DNA of 64,000 bases from Bacillota bacterium (lineage in GTDB: Bacteria; Bacillota; Clostridia; Acetivibrionales; DTU013), in contig JAEZYU010000061.1 of assembly GCA_023418915.1 (NCBI GenBank), positions 62,001 through 126,000 on the forward strand, read 5' to 3'. The notes below the pieces were generated by a model, which did no database searches, had not been told where the DNA came from, and saw nothing but the letters and a program-made list of their open reading frames with translations. Positions 1-9,300 of the stretch are shown piece after piece (positions within the stretch are counted from its first letter, which is position 1; each line of letters starts with the position of its first letter). The position numbers and the translations under genes were made by a program.

Positions 1-36
1 AGACAGAATTTATAATATAATCAAAAATGACTTTAT

Positions 37-50
37 ATGACCGTAGTCAT
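37..50. promoter_or_regulatory. Operator-like inverted repeat upstream of the TetR gene
   Basis: ATGAC and GTCAT arms are separated by four bases, about 60 bp before the TetR start. The form and position fit an autoregulatory TetR operator. This is inference from layout only. Confidence 0.45.
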
Positions 51-109
51 GTTTTAAAATAATTATACAATGTTTCGTATACAGATGCAACAAAGAAAGG
101 GGTAAAATT

Positions 110-733
110 TTGAAAAAAGAAGAAACGAGACGAAAAAAGGAGAAAGGCGAAAAGACAAAGCAGAAGCTATTTATCGCCGCCACTATGCTGTTTAATCAGT
201 ACGGTTTCAGAGGGATCACTGTGGACAGGATTGTAGAGGAGGCAGGGGTAGCAAAAGGCACGTTCTATATATATTTCGAATCTAAGGATGCACTGATTGC
301 CGCTTTCATTTCCGATTATGTTCGTAAAGTGGACACGGATTACCGAGTTATTTTGGACTCTTTTTCCCCGGATACCTCTTCCTCCCAAATACTATTGGGA
401 TTATTCGGTAAGATAGCAGACACGCTTACCGAGATCATAGGCTACACGAGCATGAGAACTGTATATCAACTACTGTTAACCGATGACATAGACGTGGGTG
501 CTGTCAAGGAATATGCCCGGGATCTGTATCAGATATTTGCTGTCGTGCTGGAACGGGGTATGGAACGGGGAGAATTCATCTCACCTTTATCTCTCCATGA
601 ACTAGCTCGGCATTTTGTAATGGCAATTCGGGGGCTCACATATGAATGGTGTATCAGATATCCTGACTTCGACTTAAAGTCACAAGCCTTGACGCATTTT
701 CAGATGCTGTTGAATGGCATAAAATCGAGGTAA
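110..733 (+). CDS. TetR/AcrR-family transcriptional regulator
   Basis: A 207-residue one-domain-plus-ligand-pocket repressor. The N-terminal helix-turn-helix is clear around residues 20-65, with the family hallmark 'GITVDRIVEEAGVAKGTFY' followed by YFESKDAL. The rest is the variable all-helical ligand and dimer domain, so the inducer cannot be told. The start is a TTG with an AAAGGGG ribosome site eight bases upstream; no better ATG lies nearby. A palindrome at 37-50 may be its operator. TetR regulators usually control a neighbouring efflux pump or enzyme, but no such gene follows here. The next gene is convergent and belongs to the defence island, so the natural target is probably left of the window. 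The lysine- and glutamate-rich first 20 residues are unusual but occur in the family. Confidence 0.9.
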   Translation: MKKEETRRKKEKGEKTKQKLFIAATMLFNQYGFRGITVDRIVEEAGVAKGTFYIYFESKDALIAAFISDYVRKVDTDYRVILDSFSPDTSSSQILLGLFGKIADTLTEIIGYTSMRTVYQLLLTDDIDVGAVKEYARDLYQIFAVVLERGMERGEFISPLSLHELARHFVMAIRGLTYEWCIRYPDFDLKSQALTHFQMLLNGIKSR

Positions 734-1292
734 ACGGTCTTCTTAGAATTGGTCTATTCAAGGCCAAGATAAACATAATAGTTTCTTTATACTCAGCATT
801 CCGATTCTCGACTTCTTGAGCTGAATGTGTTACCACCTCAACATGGAACGATAGGCTCACCTCGATGTCTGGTCTGTATTTTTCGTTTTGTTCGTTCGCG
901 GGAATAAGTCAATAATGGATTTTATGGGTACTATCTGTTCGCGGGAACAGGTCAATGGTTTTTGTCCGTTCGGGGGAACAAGTCGATACATGGGGTTTAA
1001 TTCCTGTCATCTCCGGTGGCAAAGTAACTAACTATTGATAAAATGCACCGCTCAAATCAAATCGTTAAAAGACGCACACCCTTATTGCTCATTGGGTAAT
1101 GCCCACGCATGACCGCAGAAGGACAGATACCGCTTGATATAAGGGCTTTTGCGGCGCATGGACTTTCCTCCGAGAGAGCCTTTGTGCTCGTCTATAGTTT
1201 GTTATCGGTGAGGCTTCCCGACTTGCCGCCGTCATCATCGTCACGGTTTTGGCACACCCCTTTTCGATCTGATAGAGGAAAAATTAAAAGGT
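734..1292. other. Gene-free stretch at the left border of the island
   Basis: About 560 bp with no credible gene. A 93-codon open frame at 1109-1390 has no ribosome site and overlaps the 3' end of the desulfurase gene on the other strand. The notable content is the repeat array at 891-1000. The segment from about 1020 to 1290 may be decayed sequence from an older insertion, but I recognise nothing in it. Confidence 0.5.
891..1000. repeat. Array of three imperfect repeats resembling an IS21-type end
   Basis: Three units share the core GTTCGcGGGAAcAaGTCaAT and begin near 892, 936 and 966. Multiple spaced repeats of this sort are typical of IS21-family termini, and no transposase gene remains. 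The assignment to IS21 is from memory of such ends and is not proven. Confidence 0.4.
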
Positions 1293-2432
1293 TCAAATCG
1301 CGCCTTCTATCTTTGTGTTTGCTTTGCGGATATTATCCACGATTGTTTCGGCATCCTCAATTGTGTTGTACCTGCCATAGGATATTCTGATTGACGATTT
1401 TGCTTGTTCCTCAGTCAAACCCAACGCAAGCAGGACGTGTGATGGTCCGTCTTTGCCAGAATTGCAGGCTGAACTCGTTGAGACGCATATCCCTTTTAAG
1501 TCAAGAAGGTGCATCATAGCTTCTCCAGAGGCATGAGGAAATGTAACATTTAATGTTCCAGACAGCCGTGAAACACCTTCTCCGTTAATCTGAATACCGG
1601 GTATAGATATCCGTAATCCTTCCGCAGTCAGAGCTACCATAGATTTCAACCGTTCTTCTACTTCAACCATCTCAGCAAGGCTTTCATTAAGTGCGAAGCT
1701 TAATGCCACAACGCCCGCCACATTTTCTGTGCCTGCCCTTTGACCATGTTCCTGTTTACCGCCAAAGATTAATTGCGGTAGTTTTGACACGGAGCGGCTA
1801 TAAAGAAAGCCCGTTCCCTTTGCACCATTGAACTTATGGGCTGAAGCCGAAAGGAAATCAACACAGAGTTTATTCACATCAATAGGAATATGTCCTACTG
1901 CTTGTACCGCATCTGTGTGAAAGAGAATATCCTTTTCTCGGAGAAATTGACCGATTTCGGCTATCGGTTGAATCGTTCCTATTTCATTGTTGGCGAGCAT
2001 AATCGAAACCAGTTTAGTATCGGGTCTGATAGCTCTTATCACGCTATCAATCTCAACTACTCCGAAGCGACTAACAGGCAGATAGGTAATATCGACACCC
2101 TCTGATTCAAGTGCATGGCAAGCATTCAAAACCGAGTGATGTTCTATTGAAGAGGTAATGATATGGATTGCTTTACCCTTAAGTGATTCAACAACACCAC
2201 GCAAAACCCATGAGTTTGATTCTGAGCCACCGGAGGTGAATGTAATTTCAGCCGCTTCCGCGCCAATAGCATTAGCGACGCTTTGACGAGCCAGTTCAAT
2301 AGCCTGCCTTGCTTTTGCCCCGAGAGAATACTGGCTGGAGGCGTTACCGAACTGCTCCCGAAGAAACGGGAGCATTTTTTCAAAAGCCGTATCAGATATT
2401 CTCGTTGTCGCAGCGTTGTCAGCGTAAATCAT
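1293..2432 (-). CDS. Cysteine desulfurase (NifS/IscS/DndA-like)
   Basis: A 379-residue PLP-dependent aminotransferase-class V enzyme that takes sulfur from L-cysteine as an enzyme persulfide. The PLP lysine is in SASAHKFNGAKGTGFLY near residue 200. The sulfur-carrying cysteine is in STSSACNSGKDGPSH near residue 325, the short loop of the NifS/IscS type. The start is the ATG at 2432, with AAAGGAGGTG eight bases upstream; an upstream ATG at 2462 lacks a site and would overlap the preceding gene. It is the last gene of the BREX operon, 14 bp after the zinc-ribbon gene. In Dnd phosphorothioation systems DndA supplies sulfur to DndC. Here it plausibly supplies BrxP, a DndC relative. It might instead be a general Fe-S cluster supplier, but no iscU or tRNA-thiolation gene is next to it. 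Confidence 0.93.
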   Translation of the reverse strand: MIYADNAATTRISDTAFEKMLPFLREQFGNASSQYSLGAKARQAIELARQSVANAIGAEAAEITFTSGGSESNSWVLRGVVESLKGKAIHIITSSIEHHSVLNACHALESEGVDITYLPVSRFGVVEIDSVIRAIRPDTKLVSIMLANNEIGTIQPIAEIGQFLREKDILFHTDAVQAVGHIPIDVNKLCVDFLSASAHKFNGAKGTGFLYSRSVSKLPQLIFGGKQEHGQRAGTENVAGVVALSFALNESLAEMVEVEERLKSMVALTAEGLRISIPGIQINGEGVSRLSGTLNVTFPHASGEAMMHLLDLKGICVSTSSACNSGKDGPSHVLLALGLTEEQAKSSIRISYGRYNTIEDAETIVDNIRKANTKIEGAI

Positions 2433-2446
2433 GTCAGCACCTCCTT

Positions 2447-2641
2447 TCAGAATAAAATGCATCCCTGTGACTTGAACTCTTCAATTTTTTCGAGCAGGAA
2501 TTCGGTATCCACTTCCAAGTAGTCAGCAAGGCAGTCAAGGCAATAAAACGCCTTGGCTTCTTTACTGATCAGTTTTTTGGTCAGCCCTATTTCATTTTTG
2601 CTTAGGTCTTCTTTTCCGCATACATAGCAGTTTTTTTTCAC
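2447..2641 (-). CDS. Small zinc-ribbon-like protein in the BREX operon
   Basis: A 64-residue protein with two Cys-x2-Cys pairs (CYVCG near the N-terminus and CLDC about 30 residues later), the pattern of a zinc knuckle. The C-terminal half is acidic and helical. I chose the GTG at 2641: it is four bases after the brxL stop and a GGGG stretch sits seven bases before it. Longer versions with an ATG at 2716 would run far into brxL and read poorly. It lies between brxL and the desulfurase, all in one transcription unit. No function is known to me. A role as a sulfur or metal handling partner or as a nucleic-acid-binding adaptor is speculation. A protein of the same layout ends the second cassette (21768-22028). 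Confidence 0.7.
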   Translation of the reverse strand: MKKNCYVCGKEDLSKNEIGLTKKLISKEAKAFYCLDCLADYLEVDTEFLLEKIEEFKSQGCILF

Positions 2642-2645
2642 ATAA

Positions 2646-4133
2646 TTACCCCATTTCTTCAGGGTCAGGTCTGACTGAAAACGCAGGGATGTCTTTTCCG
2701 CGATACTCCACATCAAGTAATCCTAACTGATATTTTATTGTATCTCGCATCTTTCGCGCTCTGTCGAGGCAGTAACGCTTGAACTCACGCGCTGTTATGT
2801 CATTAGTATTGCGAACCTGCGGGAACAACAGTTTCAAGTATGCGGTTGCAATTCGTTTCACCGCTTCTGTATCACGTGTATCAGCGGCCTCCGGAACTTC
2901 AATGAGTTCATCTACAATTGCACGATAACTCATATCATCTCGTAGTTCGTGCATAATCGAGCAGAAGTATTCAGAGTTCAACGCCCAGCCAGCAATTTTG
3001 AGGTCATCATTCATTCTTGGAATGTTCCACCCTTTGATAAATCCGTGGAAACGCTCTATTAAAGCTGACTCGTGAAAGACGGTCGGCAACTCCTCGAACA
3101 TATTGCCGAACCCGTCCTCATCCATCGTTTCTTTCTTGATGTTACCGCAGAGGACAACACCGGCATCTCCATCAACACGATGGGTACCGATGTTGCAATA
3201 CCCGTTTTCGCAGAAGGACTTTAATGCTCCGCGCATTTCATCGACATCTGGAAAGGTTATAGTCTGAACTTCATCCAGAGTTACATAGTCGTTGTTTGCA
3301 ACCAACCCGTCCGTGCGCTTGGAAATGTCATAGAACATCTTAGCACGGCTCATCACACCACCACTTGCAAGCCATCCAAAGCGACTGACTTGTCCGAATA
3401 GATAGGATTTTCCCGTACCCTTCGGGGCGAGTTCGATAAGATTCAGGTTTTTTTCTACGAACGGAAGGAGGCGAGTAAGCATTGTAAGCTTCTTCTCCTC
3501 GTCGCCGAGATAACCAGCCGCGTTATAATCAACCGCACCAAGGATGACATCTATCCATTCCGACGTAGAAAACTCGCGCCGAGCATCTTTGAAGTATTCC
3601 AAGTCAATCGTATACGGGCAAAATGTCTTAAAAGCGGTTAGCTTGACCTTGCCCCTATTCGAGCCTTTCGCCTTGTTTTTGGAGAATTCGATATCGTAAT
3701 CATCGGGAGGACGGTATCCTATTTCAACCATCCCCCAAGTCTCTCTACCGCGCACCAAGTCTTCCTTGCACGACTGCCATACAGAATCCTCAATTATGGT
3801 GTCTTTGCTGGACAGACCGAAATCAGGCAGAGCAAACGACACTTCCCCTGTTTTGATGTCGATGTCAACCGACACTTTGGCGAGGAATTTCACGCGCTCA
3901 TGTTCAATAACTATCTGATTCTTTATTGATGTCCAATCATCCTTGCGCGGCAAATAAGTCCGTACAAAGCGAACCAATTCATCGGAATCGAAACGCCCAT
4001 CCTCGTCCTCAAATTTCTTTAGGAGCCAGTCGCGCATGAAGGAAGGCAGGCTCAAAGCGGAAAAGAAGTTGCTCTTCTTCAGGTCTTTATATACGACCAT
4101 CTCATCGAAGCAATTTCTGAGTTTTTCAATCAT
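2646..4133 (-). CDS. brxL: BREX protein BrxL (type 4, short form)
   Basis: A 495-residue AAA+ protein of the BrxL family. The Walker A is 'ELAPKGTGKSYLFGQ' near residue 240, and the family-typical segments around WLASGGVMSRAKMFYD and VTLDEVQTI (Walker B) follow. E. coli BrxL is longer and ends with a Lon-like domain; this protein stops after the AAA+ core and a helical tail, so the protease-like part is absent. In type-4 BREX, brxL follows pglZ, as here, 12 bp downstream. BrxL proteins form DNA-binding ring assemblies that act in phage exclusion; that is family knowledge. The ATG start has GGAGGT upstream. Confidence 0.9.
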   Translation of the reverse strand: MIEKLRNCFDEMVVYKDLKKSNFFSALSLPSFMRDWLLKKFEDEDGRFDSDELVRFVRTYLPRKDDWTSIKNQIVIEHERVKFLAKVSVDIDIKTGEVSFALPDFGLSSKDTIIEDSVWQSCKEDLVRGRETWGMVEIGYRPPDDYDIEFSKNKAKGSNRGKVKLTAFKTFCPYTIDLEYFKDARREFSTSEWIDVILGAVDYNAAGYLGDEEKKLTMLTRLLPFVEKNLNLIELAPKGTGKSYLFGQVSRFGWLASGGVMSRAKMFYDISKRTDGLVANNDYVTLDEVQTITFPDVDEMRGALKSFCENGYCNIGTHRVDGDAGVVLCGNIKKETMDEDGFGNMFEELPTVFHESALIERFHGFIKGWNIPRMNDDLKIAGWALNSEYFCSIMHELRDDMSYRAIVDELIEVPEAADTRDTEAVKRIATAYLKLLFPQVRNTNDITAREFKRYCLDRARKMRDTIKYQLGLLDVEYRGKDIPAFSVRPDPEEMG

Positions 4134-4145
4134 AAGTCGAACCTC

Positions 4146-6389
4146 CTAAAATAAATCATCAAAAGCGTCATTGACCTTGCCGCTTTTGCCTTGTGCCTTG
4201 ATCAGTATTTTACCTATCAAGTCATCACCAGCATACACATCCGCAGGATAGTCACCTGCCCGCTTTGTGTCTGGCAGCTTAACAAAATAATGGTTGTCAT
4301 CCGTCTGTACTGCTTGGTATTGCTTCCCATTCAAGACGAGCGAAACATCATGGACAGGCGTGTTGAAGAACAGCTTGACTTCTGTTCCTGTACGGAAGTC
4401 AACGATGACCGTTTCTTCAACTAACTTGACAGTCACATTCCCATCTTTCAGAGAAAGTTCAATAATCGGAATGACAACTTCCTCCAATGAGGCGCCACCG
4501 TGAACCTCTACGTTTGCGGCACGACTACCTTTGAAACGACCGTAATCAGCAAGTATAAGGTATCCATTTTCTTCTGCGGCGAAGGGCAGGTCATAAGGCT
4601 GAAACAACTTACAGCAGCGCCCGGAATGTTCGCCAGAAGTGTCGGTGTCATACTTCTCCTCTTTTCGCCGCAGAACAGCAAGACGTGATGCACCGTGGTC
4701 GCTAACAATCAAGAATCGTTTGCAATGCCTTAGTGCCAGTTCCGTTGCAGCTTTGTCAATCATTGCGGCGATAATATCCAATTCTTTGGCAAGATGTATC
4801 GGCAACTCGTTGTTCGTAAAATTATATCCACCAGCGTCACTATGCTTTGTGTCATCAAGTTCGTCATTCTTTTCTTTTCTACTGCCTTGCCATGTATCAA
4901 AGAAACCACGATTAACTGAAGTTATCGTCGGCAACTCCGCTCGGGCTATGTTGACCCGAACTGACAAGCCTCGTTTTTGAACAAAGGATTCAATCAACCC
5001 CAAATATTCAACTCCGAGAGCGTCAAGCCAATACAGACAAGTACCGTCTTTCTCTACTTCATCTAAGATTTCATCGCGCGTGGGTAACTGATTAAACCTC
5101 CGCGAAACTGCAAACTCATCGACTTTCTGCAAAAACTCTGGTTCAAGTTGATTGGAGAGCTTCTGTCGTTTATATGCTTCAAAATAGTCAGTTAGCAGTT
5201 CTGAGAGTTCGGAACCTTTGAAAACATATTTTTTCAAGTAGGCAGCCAGCGCGGGATAGATATTTTCAAGCTCTGGAACGAGTCCGTTGGCGGATAGCCA
5301 AGCGACAATCTCCTCACGCTCCGTTTTTGTGCTGTCAGTAAGTTTGTAAATGCTCTCTGATACCACTTGGCGGCTGTTCACTACGAAATCGGCAATATCA
5401 GACTGAGGGAACTTCTCTACCAGAGCCTTACGCTCCTGATAGAACGTAGCAAAGCGCTTATCCGTATGCGGGATTTCGATTATCCCGTTCAAAACATTAT
5501 TCGCAAAATCCTCGAATCGGCTTGTCTTATCAAGCGCGAAGCGAAGGTAGCTGTTTAGTAGAGAATCTGACTTGTGCTTCAGGCATATGAAATATAGCCA
5601 GTTGCGATAGTCTCTACCTGAAATCCGAGCATAGAAATCAGACTCTATGTTATTGCTGAGACCGTATTTCTCAAATACTGCTTCAAGGGAGCCGTTGTTT
5701 TGATTGAGTTCTGTCAGTAACTCTGCCCAACGAGCATCGTTGCCAAAAGAGCGAGCCAATGAAAATCCCTTTGTATAGAACTTGATTCCCTCGTAAGCAT
5801 TGCTGATTTGATGCACAGTAAATATTGCCTTATCGAGATTAACAGCCGTATTTACGACAATGCTGCCGTTCCGTCCATTTTCCACCTCGGCAAGCATTGC
5901 CTTAAAGCCAGTCAAAGCTGATAAACCGACTGACGGAGACGCCAGTGTAAAAGACAAGTCGCACTCCGCGTTATCGACGATACTACACCTACGGTTGTCA
6001 AACCGAGGGTCAGATTGAAGCCCTGCAATCAGCGACGCAAGACCGCGGAGAAGCAAAACAACTTTCGCCCCACCAACATTACGGTCTTTCAATCGTGACA
6101 ATGAGCGTGTCGCTTCTTCGATTCCGCGAAGCGCAAGAAACTCACCAAGCCCTGTTACAACAAACTTCTTCCCACAGGCATTTATGTCCGCAGCTTCAAT
6201 GTATGAGAGAAGCCCATCGATATCTGGCATCTTATCATCGTTACTGCAAAAACTACTCATCGGAACAAAATCAAGCCCTAAAACCGACAACTCATCTATC
6301 GCAGACAGATATTGCCCGTCGCTGATAAATAGGAAATATGGGGTCTTGACCGTGGAAGTCAAGTAGCTTTTTACCGAGTCAATTTGCAT
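4146..6389 (-). CDS. pglZ: BREX phosphatase-like protein PglZ (type 4)
   Basis: A 747-residue protein of the alkaline-phosphatase superfamily. Recognisable pieces are YWLDALGVEYLGLIESFV near residue 455 (first metal aspartate), FLIVSDHGASRL near 575, and VHGGASLEEVVIPIIEL near 650. These are the PglZ signatures. The N-terminal 400 residues are helical and variable, as in other PglZ proteins, and the last 80 form a beta-rich tail. PglZ is the hallmark of every BREX type; its substrate is not known. The ATG at 6389 has GGAGG nine bases upstream; the TTG at 6398 overlaps the brxC stop and sits on top of that site, so I did not use it. Confidence 0.92.
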   Translation of the reverse strand: MQIDSVKSYLTSTVKTPYFLFISDGQYLSAIDELSVLGLDFVPMSSFCSNDDKMPDIDGLLSYIEAADINACGKKFVVTGLGEFLALRGIEEATRSLSRLKDRNVGGAKVVLLLRGLASLIAGLQSDPRFDNRRCSIVDNAECDLSFTLASPSVGLSALTGFKAMLAEVENGRNGSIVVNTAVNLDKAIFTVHQISNAYEGIKFYTKGFSLARSFGNDARWAELLTELNQNNGSLEAVFEKYGLSNNIESDFYARISGRDYRNWLYFICLKHKSDSLLNSYLRFALDKTSRFEDFANNVLNGIIEIPHTDKRFATFYQERKALVEKFPQSDIADFVVNSRQVVSESIYKLTDSTKTEREEIVAWLSANGLVPELENIYPALAAYLKKYVFKGSELSELLTDYFEAYKRQKLSNQLEPEFLQKVDEFAVSRRFNQLPTRDEILDEVEKDGTCLYWLDALGVEYLGLIESFVQKRGLSVRVNIARAELPTITSVNRGFFDTWQGSRKEKNDELDDTKHSDAGGYNFTNNELPIHLAKELDIIAAMIDKAATELALRHCKRFLIVSDHGASRLAVLRRKEEKYDTDTSGEHSGRCCKLFQPYDLPFAAEENGYLILADYGRFKGSRAANVEVHGGASLEEVVIPIIELSLKDGNVTVKLVEETVIVDFRTGTEVKLFFNTPVHDVSLVLNGKQYQAVQTDDNHYFVKLPDTKRAGDYPADVYAGDDLIGKILIKAQGKSGKVNDAFDDLF

Positions 6390-6394
6390 TATCC

Positions 6395-9300
6395 TCAACC
6401 TCCATTCGCAAGTATCTCGATGCCCACCATTATGCTGTCTTTAACCAACCTTTTCAGATACTGCTTCAATTGGGCATCATCCATCTCGTCAATTTTTAGG
6501 AGAACCTTATCGCTCCCGCCGGCGTTATACTCAGCGTCAGCAAGTTGTTCTACCTTTGCTTTTACCCCGGGGTTGTCGCGCCAGTCATAAACATCGACGG
6601 AAAGATGGTCGAGTGCGTCTCTGACCTTGTTAAGGTCAGGAAGCAATGTACTGTAAACTCCAATGATATCGCTCCTGAATCCCTCATTGCGTTTATCATC
6701 GTCCGCAAAAACATCAAACAGCGTGGTAGACTCAAGAAATAAAAGTGCTGTTTTGATTTCTGAATCTGTGCCCCAGTTGCGGTTCAATGTATCAAACACC
6801 TTTTTAGCCAGCTCATATTCCGTCGCCGAAACCAAACACAAGATAGGCGTCCTGTATCGGCTTGACCACTCGCGTGGGTTTTTCGTACCCGTTTTGTCTT
6901 TCCATAAACGGAAGAGCTGCGATTTCAACTGATTCTTACGGAACTCTTCGGCAGCTTCTTTAACTTTTACATTGCAGTCGGTTTTCGGTAAATCGAACAG
7001 CCCTGTGCCTACGCTGGTTTTTACAACAGCAATATCTTCAGCACTAAGGTCTTCAAGATATGCTTCATAAACCTCAGCAAAGACCCGCCTATCGTTGTTT
7101 ATGAGTTCTCTCACTTCTGCGCCGTGTATTACCAACTCGGTATTGAGTGCCTTCAACTGTTCCGGCAGGATATCCTCCTGCTTGTATATTTTTAGCAGCG
7201 TATCGAAAACCTTTGTAAGTGCAGGATACTTCGTTCGCAAAGCTTCACAGGAGATGCCAATGAACTTCAAACGTTCACGCCATTCTTTAAATGCCTCGTT
7301 CAGAGAATGTGCGGTTGCGTTAAGAATAGCGTTGCTCTCCTTGACCACGCTGTATTCCGCCAGAAGTTTGCGAATTTCATCTTCACCCGTCTGCTTATCC
7401 CAAAGGCATGAGTGCTTCACTCCGAACAAACGACGTATATCGGCAAGGACGTTATTCTCTGCACCAATTGCGGTTGCAAGTACCATAACCTTGCCACCCT
7501 CAAAAGAACGAAGATACTCGCGCATTCCTTTTTGGCAATTCTCGCTGGTTAGCAAATCAAACATGTTGTCAGCAAGAGATGGCTTGGCAGAGGCAATCCT
7601 TCCGATTTCAACTGCCTTCTTGTGAGCCTCATTACCTTCTTTCTGCACAAGTTCGATGTATCTCTGAACTACGTCAAAGACACCGGTTGTATCCACATCT
7701 TCGAGGCACCATACAGGTAAGTTCAATACGCGCATTTTATTGGATACTGCTATAGCGGCCTGCCCGGCAGATGAACAAGAATTGGCTGGTATACTCCATG
7801 CCTTTTCAGTCAGTTCATAAAAAGCCATCTCTTCAGAGGTCATTTTCACGATGTATGTCGGCTTAGGGTTCTTGCCGATGTAGTTCCCGAGCATCTCAGC
7901 AAGTTTATCTTGCGTCATCTGCTCATGCCCGCCCGATGAATCGCTGTAACGGTAAGGCTCACTACCATACTCTTTCAGCAGGAATCCTGCTATAAAAGAA
8001 GATAGATTGCATGGCGCAAAGCCGTAAGTCTCCTCAAGGAAGTCATAAATTTCGCCAATTGAAATCTGACCGTCACGGGCAAATGCTACCTCGACATATT
8101 TATCCACCTCTGTTTTTATCTTTGAGATGGGCAATGACGCAGTCGTTGGATTTTCCCAATATTTATCGACCTTCCAAACGGTCGGAATCACGTGCTTCTC
8201 GACACCGATAACAACCCCGCTCGTGGTCTGCGAGATACCTGATTTCGCAGATTGCTTTGCGTTGGTTAGCCTCAGTTGAGTGTCTGTTACTCCCTTGTAA
8301 AAGTCGAATACTGACGGAAACTTGTTTGTCACAATGGTTTGGAGAACGCTTGCCACACCCTGCCCATTGCCAAGCTTATCGCCCTCTTGATTGGTATAGG
8401 TGTATACAACAATCTGACCGCTATAAATGCGGTTTTTCCAGTCTTGGTCTAAGACTCGTTTTGCTTTGTCCGCGCTTTCCCGTGATGACGTGTTTTGATT
8501 GCTTTGGTAATATAGCGCCATTGCAGAGAAATCAACGTACTGCTCAAACGCTTCCTGTCCAAGCGGTGTGGACAGGGCATCAATGAATACTATGTTCTCA
8601 TACTGCTTGTCGGCAATCGCCGTCCGGAGTGTTTTACGGAACGTTGCTGCTTCCGCATCGTCCTTTGCGAAAGCAATAACAGCATGGAAATTCCACCCCG
8701 TGGCTTTATCACGGAGGACGTTGATTGTACGAGTGAAGTCTGTAATGGTTACAGGAGTAATTTTACCCGTACCAGGTTCGGACTCAAAACGCAGCCGCAG
8801 AGCGGGAGAAAGCGACAATACGGTTGATAGCCCACCTTCGGTTACGAGTTTCGCAGTTGTGCTATTCTGCCTTACAGTCTTTTTATGGTTGTCGATTTTC
8901 ACTTGGTCGCCAGCAAGAACAGCAGCGGCATAGACATAACGTCCACCGTTTATCGGGTTGGAAACGAGAATGCCCTTGTCTTTCATTCCCTTGGCAATGT
9001 TTTCGGCCTTGGTAGCGCCCTCTAAATCAGGAATTCCCTCAAAGACATAACTCAGGTTTTGCCCTGTCGGTTTGAAAAGGTCGATCGTACCACCAAGACG
9101 CTGGTCAATCGCCTGCATTATAAGGATAGCTTTCAAGACCGCTTTCTCGTCTTCGCGCAAATTTTGCTGCTGCGGGAAGGTATCCAGTATCAAGCGGATA
9201 TCGGATGTTAGGTTATCTCTGCCTTTTTCGTAGAAAAAGTTCCAAAGCATATCCACGGTAAGAAGCGGATGGTCGTCATAGGGACCCGTGTTCTCAATGA

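Noticed and set aside
1109..1390. 93-codon open frame at the left border
   Set aside because: No ribosome site, low-complexity translation, and overlap with the desulfurase 3' end on the other strand.
7095..7625. 176-codon open frame opposite brxC
   Set aside because: Lies wholly inside an intact, clearly recognised gene; its sequence is the mirror of brxC codons.
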